Assembly: GCF_004118265.1 (NCBI RefSeq)
Contig: NZ_SDHW01000001.1
Span: forward strand, 124,001 to 188,000
Source: Lacibacter luteus
GTDB taxonomy: Bacteria > Bacteroidota > Bacteroidia > Chitinophagales > Chitinophagaceae
Reading direction: 5' to 3'
DNA: 64,000 bases
This document shows, one piece after another, positions 1-7,858 of this stretch (within the stretch, counting starts at the first letter, position 1; every line of letters starts with the position of its first letter). A program made the translations under genes and the position numbers. The notes beneath the pieces are model-generated. The model did not search any database. It was not told where the DNA came from and worked only from the letters and a program-made list of their open reading frames with translations.

Positions 1-28
1 CAAGTGGTCGTTCTGTTTTATTGATAAT

Positions 29-70
29 GAAAGCGTCTGATAATTTTATCAGACGCTTTCATTTGTTTAT
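29..70 (+). terminator. Rho-independent terminator at left edge
   Basis: A perfect inverted repeat has arms at 29-43 (GAAAGCGTCTGATAA) and 46-60, so it folds as a stem of about 13 bp with a short A/T loop. It is followed on the plus strand by a T-rich tract ending in TTTTTT at 65-70. It would stop a plus-strand gene lying left of the window. On the minus strand no good T tract follows the stem, so termination of the convergent FAH-family gene there would be weaker. Confidence 0.7.
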
Positions 71-912
71 TTTTTAAAAGCAATTACAGTCTGCTTCGAT
101 GTTCCCAGTCCATCAATACCCAACTCCATTACATCGCCGGGTTTGAGATATACTGGCGGATTCATACCCAAACCTACACCTGCAGGCGTACCCGTTGAAA
201 TAATATCGCCGGGCAACAAGGTCATGAATTTACTTACGTACGAAATAAGGAATGGAACATTGAAGATGAGATTGCTTGTTGAACCATCCTGTACTTTTTG
301 TCCGTTGAGTGTTAACCACAAACGAAGTGCATGCACATCTTCCACTTCATCTTTAGTCACCAACCATGGACCGATTGGTGCAAACGTATCGCAACCTTTT
401 CCTTTATCCCATGTACCGCCACGTTCCAATTGAAATTCACGTTCGCTGATATCGTTGTGCAAACAATAACCTGCAACATAATCCATCGCTTCTGCTTCTT
501 CCACATACGATGCTTTCTTACCAATGACAACTGCCAGTTCCACTTCCCAATCTGTTTTTACTGAATTACGTGGAATCATCACTTCATCATTCGGGCCAAT
601 CAAAGCTGATGTTGATTTAAAAAAGATCACCGGTTCACTTGGAGGCGTTGCACCAGTTTCTTTTGCATGATCGCTATAATTCAAACCAATGCAAACGATC
701 TTTGATGGACGCTTTACCGGACTACCGTAACGATCAACATTCACCACAGGCAATTTAGCAGTAGCGACAAGCTGTTCTAATTTCTTCAACCCATCATTTG
801 CAAAAAAATCTTCATCGTAATCGTTTACATGTGCAGACACATCGTAACAAATGGTGCTTAGCATGACACCTGGTTTCTCTTTACCTGCTTCACCAAAGCG
901 GATCAGTTTCAT
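67..912 (-). CDS. FAH-family hydrolase, probable 2,4-diketo-3-deoxy-L-fuconate hydrolase
   Basis: A 281-residue fumarylacetoacetate hydrolase family protein. The catalytic domain starts near residue 70 (SKIVCIGLNY). The family's metal ligands are visible as E123 and E125 in DWEVELAVVIG and D154 in HNDIS, and the KGKGCDTFAPIGPW block lies near residues 170-183. Family members hydrolyse C-C bonds of diketo acids in the cytoplasm. Many databases call this type ureidoglycolate lyase, but the neighbours (SDR dehydrogenase and sugar-acid dehydratase, 31 nt and less apart) point to the last step of oxidative L-fucose breakdown, which gives pyruvate and L-lactate. It is last in a three-gene operon. 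Family assignment is sure; the exact substrate is inferred from context. Confidence 0.85.
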   Translation of the reverse strand: MKLIRFGEAGKEKPGVMLSTICYDVSAHVNDYDEDFFANDGLKKLEQLVATAKLPVVNVDRYGSPVKRPSKIVCIGLNYSDHAKETGATPPSEPVIFFKSTSALIGPNDEVMIPRNSVKTDWEVELAVVIGKKASYVEEAEAMDYVAGYCLHNDISEREFQLERGGTWDKGKGCDTFAPIGPWLVTKDEVEDVHALRLWLTLNGQKVQDGSTSNLIFNVPFLISYVSKFMTLLPGDIISTGTPAGVGLGMNPPVYLKPGDVMELGIDGLGTSKQTVIAFKK

Positions 913-943
913 CTCTATTCAGTTTATATGTTTTGTGTTGTAA

Positions 944-1720
944 TTAATTATTCAGTTTAATAAATCCACCATCAATCGGGTAATCACAACCGGTAATAAA
1001 ACCTGCTTCGTCGCTACAGAGATACAATGATAGATAAGCAATTTCATCGGTTGTACCCATACGGCCAATCGGCTGACTCTTCGATAATTTTTCAAACATC
1101 TCCTCTTCTTTACCCGGATAATTCTTTGCAAGGAAACCTTCTACAAACGGTGTAAACACACGTGCAGGCGAAATACAATTGCAACGGATATTGCTACTGA
1201 GATAATCTCTTGCAGTAGATAATGTCATACCAAGCACTGCACCTTTACTCATGCTGTATGCAAAACGATCAGTAATACCAACCGATGCAGCAATAGAACA
1301 CATATTAAGGATCGCTCCTTTCTGTTGTTCTTTCATCACCGGCAATACTTCGTGCAAACAATTGTACACACCTTTTACATTGATGTTAAAGATGCGGGTG
1401 AAATCTTCCTCACCTGTTGATTCTGCTGTGCCGATATGTGCCACGCCGGCATTGTTGATGAGGATATCAATGCTATGTCCGTTTGCTTTTATTTGCTCTA
1501 CCGCTTTTTTTACTTCCTGCTGATCGGCAATATTTAAAACAATAGCATACGCAGATCCACCTTCGGCTTTAATTTCTTCCACCGATTGTTCTGCACCTTT
1601 TTTATCAATATCAAAAATGTAAACCGTTGATCGTTGTTTGGCAAACAGTTTTGCAATTGCACGGCCAATACCGCTGCCGCCGCCGGTAACAATCGTTGTT
1701 TTGTTCGTAAGTTGAAACAT
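944..1720 (-). CDS. SDR-family dehydrogenase, probable 2-keto-3-deoxy-L-fuconate dehydrogenase
   Basis: A 258-residue classical short-chain dehydrogenase. It has the nucleotide-binding TGGGSGIG at residues 12-19, an NNAG motif near 90, and the catalytic YSMSK pair. The C-terminal ITGCDYPIDGGF is typical of the family. Such enzymes oxidise a secondary alcohol with NAD(P)+. Between a sugar-acid dehydratase and a diketo-acid hydrolase the expected reaction is oxidation of a 2-keto-3-deoxy-aldonate, such as 2-keto-3-deoxy-L-fuconate, to the 2,4-diketo acid. It lies 17 nt after the dehydratase gene and 31 nt before the hydrolase gene, so the three are almost certainly cotranscribed. SDR membership is certain; specificity is inferred. 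Confidence 0.85.
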   Translation of the reverse strand: MFQLTNKTTIVTGGGSGIGRAIAKLFAKQRSTVYIFDIDKKGAEQSVEEIKAEGGSAYAIVLNIADQQEVKKAVEQIKANGHSIDILINNAGVAHIGTAESTGEEDFTRIFNINVKGVYNCLHEVLPVMKEQQKGAILNMCSIAASVGITDRFAYSMSKGAVLGMTLSTARDYLSSNIRCNCISPARVFTPFVEGFLAKNYPGKEEEMFEKLSKSQPIGRMGTTDEIAYLSLYLCSDEAGFITGCDYPIDGGFIKLNN

Positions 1721-1737
1721 GTACTAATTAAAAAATG

Positions 1738-3381
1738 TTAGAGAGATACACCACGTTTCCATGGAATGAAATCGTCCTGGTTCAGTTGCACAGCTTTCGG
1801 AATTACTTCGCCACTTGCTGCACGTATCACATACTCCAGTATTTCCTCTCCCACTTCAGGAATTGTTTTATCGCCTTCAATGATGCTGCCTGTATCGATA
1901 TCAATAATATCGCCCATGCGTTTTGCAAGATTGGTATTGGTTGATACTTTAATAACCGGACAAACAGGATTACCTGTTGGTGTACCCAACCCTGTTGTAA
2001 ACAAAATAAGTGTAGCACCACTTGCTGCTTTACCTGTTGTTGCTTCCACATCGTTACCGGGTGTGCATACCAAATTCAAACCGGGTTTCACTGCAGGCTC
2101 TGTATAATCGAGCACATCTGTTACGGGTGATGTGCCACCTTTCTTACATGCGCCGTTACTTTTAATGGCATCAGTGATCAAACCATCTTTGATATTACCG
2201 GGCGATGGATTCATATGAAAGCCTGAACCGGCTGCAATTGCCTGGTTATTGTAATCGGTCATCAGCTTCATAAACTTGCGTGCAGTTGGTTCGTTCACCG
2301 AACGATCAATAAGATCTTGCTCTGCACCACATAATTCAGGAAACTCTGCTAACAATACTTTACCACCTAAACCAACAACCAGATCAGCACAATAACCAAC
2401 TGCAGGATTTGCAGAGATACCACTGAAGCCATCGCTGCCGCCGCACTTCACACCCACTACCAATTCAGATAATGGTGCAGGTTTACGTTCGATCTTGTTT
2501 ACTTCAATGAGGTTTACATACGTTTGTTGAATAGCTTCAGCGATCATTTGCGGTTCGCTTCTGCTTTGCTGTTGTTCATAAATAAGAATTGGTTTGCTGA
2601 AGTTTGGATTACGTTCAGCAAGGTAACGTTCAAAATCACGCACCTGTAAATTCTGACAACCTAAACTCAACACCGTTACACCTGCAACGTTTGGATGATC
2701 GGCATACGACGCTAACAGTTTACCAAGTAATTCTGCATCCTGTCTTGTACCACCGCAACCACCGGGGTGCGTTAAGAATTTAATACCATCTACATTTTTA
2801 AATACACGACTGCTGCCGGGTGTTGATAGCACAGAAGTAATATCTACCTGTGTAATATCCTGTCCCTGTTGATAAGCATCAACAAGTTTACGAGTATAAG
2901 TTTTGTATTTATCAGTAACCGCATAGCCAAGTTCGTTGTGCATGGCTTCACGAATTACATCGAGATTACGGTTTTCACAAAACACCATTGGAATAAAGAT
3001 CCAGTAGTTGGCTGTACCCACACGACCATCTTTGCGATGATAACCCATGAATGTTTTACCTGCAAACTTCGATACATCCGGAGCTGTCCATGTATAGTTT
3101 GAACCATGATAATCGAATTGATCAGTTGCATGCTTGGTATTCTCCGTACTCATGCGTGCACCTTTTAAAACAGGTTGTGCAATGGTACCAACCGTTACAC
3201 CATACATGATGATCTTTTCGCCGGGCTGCATGTCCTGCATAAAGATCTTGTGTTTACCTGCAATATCTTCTGTGAGCGTGATGGATTCGTTTTGAAAGCT
3301 GATGGTTTCGCCCTGTTTCAGATCTTTCAGCGCTACCAGTACATTGTCCGAAGGATGGACTTTTAATACGTTTTGTTTCAT
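1738..3381 (-). CDS. UxaA-family sugar-acid dehydratase (altronate/fuconate dehydratase type)
   Basis: A 547-residue protein with the altronate/galactarate dehydratase architecture: an N-terminal SAF-like domain (about residues 1-75), then the UxaA catalytic region. Conserved Cys/Gly segments are visible as GGCGG at 207-211, KCGGSDGFSG starting at 312 and PELCGAEQ at 348-355, consistent with an iron-dependent dehydratase. The UxaA family removes water from aldonates to give 2-keto-3-deoxy acids. Altronate is the textbook substrate, but no uronate isomerase or tagaturonate reductase is next to it. The SDR and FAH partners suggest L-fuconate or a similar 6-deoxy acid instead. It is first gene of the operon and divergent from an AraC regulator. 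Confidence 0.85.
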   Translation of the reverse strand: MKQNVLKVHPSDNVLVALKDLKQGETISFQNESITLTEDIAGKHKIFMQDMQPGEKIIMYGVTVGTIAQPVLKGARMSTENTKHATDQFDYHGSNYTWTAPDVSKFAGKTFMGYHRKDGRVGTANYWIFIPMVFCENRNLDVIREAMHNELGYAVTDKYKTYTRKLVDAYQQGQDITQVDITSVLSTPGSSRVFKNVDGIKFLTHPGGCGGTRQDAELLGKLLASYADHPNVAGVTVLSLGCQNLQVRDFERYLAERNPNFSKPILIYEQQQSRSEPQMIAEAIQQTYVNLIEVNKIERKPAPLSELVVGVKCGGSDGFSGISANPAVGYCADLVVGLGGKVLLAEFPELCGAEQDLIDRSVNEPTARKFMKLMTDYNNQAIAAGSGFHMNPSPGNIKDGLITDAIKSNGACKKGGTSPVTDVLDYTEPAVKPGLNLVCTPGNDVEATTGKAASGATLILFTTGLGTPTGNPVCPVIKVSTNTNLAKRMGDIIDIDTGSIIEGDKTIPEVGEEILEYVIRAASGEVIPKAVQLNQDDFIPWKRGVSL

Positions 3382-3546
3382 ATAGCAAAATGCTTTATCA
3401 AAAAGAAATGCCGGCTTTTACAGCGGCAGTTTAAGCAAGTAAAATTAATCAAATGACCGTCTTCTGCTTTTACTTTTATTGGCTTTGTGTTGTACTATTT
3501 TGGCAACCTGCTGGCATATTTCGTTATTTTGTGATAAAATACTGTA
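3382..3546. promoter_or_regulatory. Divergent promoter region, dehydratase operon / araC-type gene
   Basis: A 165-nt spacer between two divergent starts, so it must hold promoters in both directions. It is A/T-rich. I see near matches to the Bacteroidota -7 element (for example TATTTTGG on the plus strand) but no TTG/TAnnTTTG pair with proper spacing. A weak GCCGGC/GCGGC stem lies near 3408-3426. The AraC protein encoded at 3547 is the natural candidate to act here. Confidence 0.4.
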
Positions 3547-4425
3547 ATGAATCCGCATCTCCTCAAAGTAAGTACAGGGCCGCACCAGAGTTTCAATATC
3601 CGGCACGATGTGGTTCAGTATTTCTATAACCGCTGGCATTTTCACCCGGAAATTGAACTGCTGCATATTCAGAAAGGAACAGGTTTGCAGTTTATCGGCG
3701 ATTCCATTCAACGGTTTAAAAAAGATGATGTGATACTGGTGGGCGCTAACCTTCCCCATTTGTGGCGATGTGATGATGCGTATTTTCAAAAGAGTAAAAC
3801 GCTAAGGGCGCAATCGAATGTGATCCACTTTAAAGAAGATTTTTGGGGTGAGCGTTTTTTAGAATTGCCGGAAAATAAAAAGCTGAAACAGTTACTGGAG
3901 AAAGCAAAGCGTGGCATCAGTATTAGTGGCGCTACCCGGCAGTTTGTGATTGCACAGATGGAGCAGATGCTTGAAGCAAAAGACAGTGACCGTATAGTGT
4001 TGCTGTTGCAGATATTAGGACGGATTGCACAAAGCAAACAACTGAAGCTGATATCATCTGCAGGCTTCAGTACACAACTGGAACAGAAATCAACGGATAA
4101 GATCAATTCGGTGTATGCTTATACGTTGGCACATTTTAAAGAGAAGATCAGTTTAAAGAAGATCGCTGAAGTATCGAATATCAGTCCCAATTCTTTCTGC
4201 CGGTATTTTAAAGTGCATACACGTAAAACCTACAGTAACTTCTTGCATGAGTTACGTGTTGGGCATGCAAGTAAATTGTTGATTGAAAACAAACTTTCCA
4301 TTTCGCAGATCTGTTACGAAAGCGGTTTTAATAACGTTACCAACTTTTATAAAACCTTTAAACGGTTTACGGGACAAACGCCATTGGCATTTCAACAGAT
4401 GTATAATACAACTGCGGGAGAATAG
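3547..4425 (+). CDS. AraC-family transcriptional regulator with cupin sensor
   Basis: A 292-residue regulator. The N-terminal half is a cupin-like AraC ligand domain (FHPEIELLHI and LPHLW around residues 30-75). The C-terminal 95 residues or so are a double helix-turn-helix AraC domain (KISLKKIAEVSNISPNSFCRYF, then SISQICYESGFNNVTNFYK-type recognition helices). The start at 3547 gives a complete cupin domain. It is transcribed away from the dehydratase-SDR-hydrolase operon, so it probably activates that operon in response to a sugar or sugar acid. The ligand cannot be read from the sequence. Confidence 0.88.
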   Translation: MNPHLLKVSTGPHQSFNIRHDVVQYFYNRWHFHPEIELLHIQKGTGLQFIGDSIQRFKKDDVILVGANLPHLWRCDDAYFQKSKTLRAQSNVIHFKEDFWGERFLELPENKKLKQLLEKAKRGISISGATRQFVIAQMEQMLEAKDSDRIVLLLQILGRIAQSKQLKLISSAGFSTQLEQKSTDKINSVYAYTLAHFKEKISLKKIAEVSNISPNSFCRYFKVHTRKTYSNFLHELRVGHASKLLIENKLSISQICYESGFNNVTNFYKTFKRFTGQTPLAFQQMYNTTAGE

Positions 4426-4445
4426 AGTTTGTTGAAAAGCGAATG

Positions 4446-4550
4446 AACAATCGGAGCGTCATTGCGAGCCCTGTTGTTTGGCGAAGCAATCTGTTTGGTT
4501 GAGGTAGATTGCTTCGTTCCTCGCAATGACGAAGCCTCTATGGCTGACTT
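4446..4550. repeat. Long palindromic interspersed repeat, copy 1
   Basis: About 105 nt with nested inverted arms: outer CGTCATTGCGAG at 4457-4468 with CTCGCAATGACG at 4520-4531, and inner CGAAGCAATCT at 4482-4492 with AGATTGCTTCG at 4506-4516. It can fold into a cruciform or long RNA hairpin. A near-identical copy begins 218 nt downstream. From memory, repeats with a CGTCATTGCGAG/GCGAAGCAATC core are scattered through many bacterial genomes. The surrounding gap 4426-4830 holds these two copies and no convincing gene; the 68-codon reading frame across it is only the repeat being read. Confidence 0.85.
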
Positions 4551-4663
4551 ATTTTGCCTTTGAATGTTTTACAATGGCATTGCCTGTTTAAATGTCTTCC
4601 CAATCCTTCCAGTTGATTCTTATGATTGGGCGGGTGAATGTAGAGTATTACTACGAAGAATGC

Positions 4664-4769
4664 AACAATCGTAGCGTCATTGCGAGCCCTGTTGTTTGGC
4701 GAAGCAATCTGTTTGGTTGTGGTAGATTGCTTCGTTCCTCGCAATGACGTAGCCTCTATGAGCTGACTT
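4664..4769. repeat. Long palindromic interspersed repeat, copy 2
   Basis: Second copy of the element at 4446-4550, in the same orientation. It differs by a few substitutions and one inserted base near the right end. The outer arms are at 4675-4686 and 4739-4750. The 113 nt between copies are unrelated to the repeat. It ends about 60 nt before the stop codon of the GIY-YIG gene on the opposite strand. Confidence 0.85.
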
Positions 4770-4830
4770 TCCTATAACAATGTTTTTTGCAATGTGATCA
4801 CCAGTCTTTAATATCTTCCCATAAATCCTT

Positions 4831-5097
4831 TCATTCAGGATTCATTCTACTGATGAGCATTTCCTTTTGTTTTCTGTTACCGCCTTTTATTCTTTTTTCT
4901 TCTTCAATTGCAGCTTCTATCGTTTCGTAAAATTGATAGTAAACCAGCTTTATGCAATTGTACGTGGCTGTAAAGGAATTGGGATTGGTTTTGTTCTTAT
5001 GCTGCTGCACTCTAACTAAAAGGTCGCTGGTTACGCCTGTATAAATAGTTGTATTGTTTAAACTACTTATTATGTAAACCGTTCCGCCTTTTGCCAT
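4831..5097 (-). CDS. Stand-alone GIY-YIG nuclease-domain protein
   Basis: An 88-residue protein consisting of one GIY-YIG domain. The paired motif is VYI at residues 7-9 and IYTG at 18-21. A conserved Arg follows (VRVQQHK, near 29), then a Glu in the helix YETIEAAIEEEKRIKG, matching the usual metal-binding Glu position. The length is normal for the small YhbQ/UvrC-like group. Such proteins have the endonuclease fold but mostly unproven roles. It is monocistronic, between two long palindromic repeats and a GH97 gene, and has no link to the sugar operons around it. The repeats beside it may be functionally connected (see findings). Confidence 0.85.
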   Translation of the reverse strand: MAKGGTVYIISSLNNTTIYTGVTSDLLVRVQQHKNKTNPNSFTATYNCIKLVYYQFYETIEAAIEEEKRIKGGNRKQKEMLISRMNPE

Positions 5098-5166
5098 CCG
5101 TTCAAATTAATAAATAAAATTCCCGAATGAAATATTGCACTAACGTATTTGCGGAAAATAATACTG

Positions 5167-7089
5167 TTACTCCAACACAACCACAAAACCACCAGCCGCA
5201 GGCATGGTAATGGTTTGTGTTTTTCTTGCGTTCACCTGTTTTTCAGCAAACAGTTTTTCGCCTTCTGCTTCAGTGATCAGTTTTGCAGCTTTCTTTTTAA
5301 ATGAAGAAAGATCGAGCTGAATGGTCTTGGCGGTTGCATCGCCATTGATACCGGCGATGTACCATTTATTTGCCGAACGCCTTGCGATCACCACATATTT
5401 ACCGGGGAAACCATCGATGAATTTTACCTCATCCCACGTGTTGGGCAACGTACGTAAAAACTGTTGAATGTTTTCGGGCACATGCTGCATGCCTTCGGGT
5501 GATTCTGCATAATGTTGAATACCGGAGAGAAATAAGACCGATGTTGCCAATTCAAATGCAGCGGTTGTTTTGCGCTGCACCTTGCTTTGAATTTTATACA
5601 GGTTCATCGGAGTAAAATCCATTGGATCGAATGCGTTGCGTGTGAACGGAAGCATAGCGCAATGTGTAGCCTGTTTATCAGCATCAGGTTGTTCGAATGT
5701 TACCATTTCAAAACCACGTACGGCTTCTGTAGTCATCAGCTGCGGATAGGTACGGCTCCATCCTCTTGGCAATGTGGCTCCATGAAAATTCACCAACAGT
5801 TCATACTTCGCTGCATCTTTTAAAATATCAAGATAGTAAGCAATTACTGATTGACCATCGCCTGCAAAGAAATCGATCTTCACACCTTTGATGCCCATCT
5901 CTTTCAATCGCTGAAATTCTTTTGCACGACTTTCCGCAGTAAGCAATAAGTTTTTTGGTGTGTATTTCACCGTATTCCAATCGCCTGCAGAATTATACCA
6001 CAACAGTAAACTCACATTTTTTGTTTTGGCATAATCGGCCAGTTCTTTCATTTTATCGTAACCGATCTTGGTATCCCAGTTTACATCAATCAAACAATAC
6101 TGCCATTTCATAGCTGATGCAAAATCAACATATTTCTTCTGCTCATCGTACACAATGAAATTGTCTTTTGAGTTGATCCAGCTCCATGATGATTTACCCG
6201 GCACTACAAATGCAGTGTTCTTGATGGTTGATGATTTTGCAAGATCAGTTCCTGCAGTTGATTCGATGATGGTTGCCAAACTTCCAACAGTGATGATGCG
6301 CCAAGGCGAGGTATAAGTTGATTGAAAAGTTGGCAACAAACCTTTGCCGGTAATGATCTCACGTGGATCGGGATAGCCAATGCAGTATTCACCATCAGGA
6401 GATTCAGCTTTTAATCGTGTGGCACAATCGCCTGCTTCCAATGATGCTTCGGTGATGAGTGCCCACACATCGTTTGAACGGAACAAAGCAGGATAGATCC
6501 ATCCTGCTGCAGAAGGTGATTTTGTTCCTACTGCAACATCCTGCACATAATGCTCTTCATACGCAGGATTGGTTTGCTCCCATCCTGTTTTTGAAACCTG
6601 CATCGGCTGTAACCATGCCTTTGCTGTTAATGGAAAATGAAAGCTGGTTAATTCATTTGTGATGTTATCGGTAAAATTATTTCCTTCCTTGTATTGATAA
6701 CGGAAAGCAACTGCATCGTTCGATACCTGGAAAATAATGTCAAGCGATTTACCATTGCTGTTTCTAAATTGTACGATGCGTTTGTTGGCTTTGTAAATGC
6801 TTTGTTTCTTCTTGCCATGCAATAAGCTGTATGAATCGTTTACCTGCTGTACCGGTGTTGCGCCTAAGAGATTATTTCCTTTTGAAAAATCAACCGTTGC
6901 TGTTTGAATACCGAGTGAGGAAGTACGCAATACTTCTGTTTCGAGATGATGCACACTGTACTTAATAGCTCCTTCTTTGTTTACAGAAACCTGTACAGTT
7001 ATTTTTTTATCGGGACTTGTAATACCAACCTGTGCACTAATAGTTGTATGCAATGAAACGAGAAGAAATACAGCAATCAAAAAGCGCAT
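5167..7089 (-). CDS. GH97 alpha-glycosidase, retaining (alpha-galactosidase-like) type
   Basis: About 640 residues with a Sec signal peptide ending near TTISAQ. The N-terminal beta-sandwich, (beta/alpha)8 barrel and C-terminal beta domain match the usual GH97 length. The barrel carries KIDF with D409 and, 55 residues on, E464 in TTEAVRGFE (numbered from two residues upstream of the chosen ATG). That spacing matches the nucleophile and acid/base I recall for the retaining enzyme BtGal97a (D415/E470), not the inverting SusB type. So it should release alpha-linked sugars, perhaps galactose, in the periplasm. The ATG at 7089 is preferred over an upstream TTG. It lies 184 nt after lutC on the same strand and may end the rhamnose/lactate unit. 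Confidence 0.88.
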   Translation of the reverse strand: MRFLIAVFLLVSLHTTISAQVGITSPDKKITVQVSVNKEGAIKYSVHHLETEVLRTSSLGIQTATVDFSKGNNLLGATPVQQVNDSYSLLHGKKKQSIYKANKRIVQFRNSNGKSLDIIFQVSNDAVAFRYQYKEGNNFTDNITNELTSFHFPLTAKAWLQPMQVSKTGWEQTNPAYEEHYVQDVAVGTKSPSAAGWIYPALFRSNDVWALITEASLEAGDCATRLKAESPDGEYCIGYPDPREIITGKGLLPTFQSTYTSPWRIITVGSLATIIESTAGTDLAKSSTIKNTAFVVPGKSSWSWINSKDNFIVYDEQKKYVDFASAMKWQYCLIDVNWDTKIGYDKMKELADYAKTKNVSLLLWYNSAGDWNTVKYTPKNLLLTAESRAKEFQRLKEMGIKGVKIDFFAGDGQSVIAYYLDILKDAAKYELLVNFHGATLPRGWSRTYPQLMTTEAVRGFEMVTFEQPDADKQATHCAMLPFTRNAFDPMDFTPMNLYKIQSKVQRKTTAAFELATSVLFLSGIQHYAESPEGMQHVPENIQQFLRTLPNTWDEVKFIDGFPGKYVVIARRSANKWYIAGINGDATAKTIQLDLSSFKKKAAKLITEAEGEKLFAEKQVNARKTQTITMPAAGGFVVVLE

Positions 7090-7190
7090 AAACAATCAAT
7101 TAAGGGTTAACAATAATTGCCGCAAAGAAACAGAAAGATTGTTAGCGGAGGAAAATAAAAACCCTAACGAATGTGTGCTTAAAAATAGAA

Positions 7191-7267
7191 ACACGGATGA
7201 CACAGATTGATGCGGATGAAAACGGATTAAATCAGTGTATAATCAGCTAAAATCCGTGTCATCTGTG
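7191..7267. repeat. Imperfect inverted repeat between lutC and GH97 gene
   Basis: Arms CACGGATGACACAGATT (7192-7208) and AATCCGTGTCATCTGTG (7251-7267) are complementary at 15 of 17 positions, with a 42-nt spacer that itself contains related words (GCGGATGAAAACGGATTAAATC). It resembles a short interspersed repeat, different from the pair at 4.4-4.8 kb. It ends 7 nt before the lutC stop codon, so as RNA it would form a hairpin just after lutC and could separate lutC from GH97 expression. Confidence 0.6.
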
Positions 7268-7273
7268 ATTCTG

Positions 7274-7858
7274 TCATCCAACAATATGCACGATCAAACT
7301 TCTTGCACCGTGTGCACCAATTACCAGTGATTGTTCAATGTCTGCTGTCTTCGATGGGCCTGCAAGAAAAACACCAAAGCCTTCTTTTGCAGTTTCAAGT
7401 TGATTGTAGGCATGATGCATGGTTGGCACAATGTTTTTCTTTTCAATAACAATCACCAAGTGCTGACATATAAAAGGCAACAAACGATTACCCATATTGC
7501 TTTCGTACAACCAGATAGCGCCATTCTCCGCAACGGCAATGTTGCCGTTAATGTAAGCTGTATCAACAGCTGCAAGATCAGTTGCGGTTAATGTGTTAAG
7601 CGAATCACTTACTTCGCCCAATGCTTCAATACGATTCACCACAAAATCGCCATTGGCTTTCTTTGTTGCAAACTCCTCTTGCAGTGAAGAAAGCTCCTGC
7701 AATTCAACCGTACCACCGCCAATGCTTTGCAATACGGTTTTGTATTGCTGTACAAGATCATTGTATTGAATAACGTCATTCAAATCAATTGCAGGAAGTT
7801 CCACAAGTTGTGGTTTATTGGCAGTAATATTTTTCAGTATCGATTCTCTTGCACTCAT
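7274..7858 (-). CDS. lutC: LutC/YkgG-family L-lactate utilization protein
   Basis: A 194-residue LUD-domain (DUF162) protein, the third subunit type of the LutABC lactate oxidation system. It has the family's hydrophobic core with AENGAIWLYESNMGNRLLPF near the middle and ends in GAHGARSLIVHIVG. LutC works with LutA and LutB to oxidise L-lactate to pyruvate at the inner face of the membrane; the subunit's own chemistry is poorly known. Its ATG overlaps the lutB stop as ATGA, showing translational coupling. Context assigns it to removal of L-lactate made from rhamnose and perhaps fucose. Confidence 0.9.
   Translation of the reverse strand: MSARESILKNITANKPQLVELPAIDLNDVIQYNDLVQQYKTVLQSIGGGTVELQELSSLQEEFATKKANGDFVVNRIEALGEVSDSLNTLTATDLAAVDTAYINGNIAVAENGAIWLYESNMGNRLLPFICQHLVIVIEKKNIVPTMHHAYNQLETAKEGFGVFLAGPSKTADIEQSLVIGAHGARSLIVHIVG

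Noticed and set aside
4538-4744. 68-codon minus-strand frame
   Set aside because: It consists largely of the second palindromic repeat and inter-repeat sequence; composition and lack of similarity argue against a gene.
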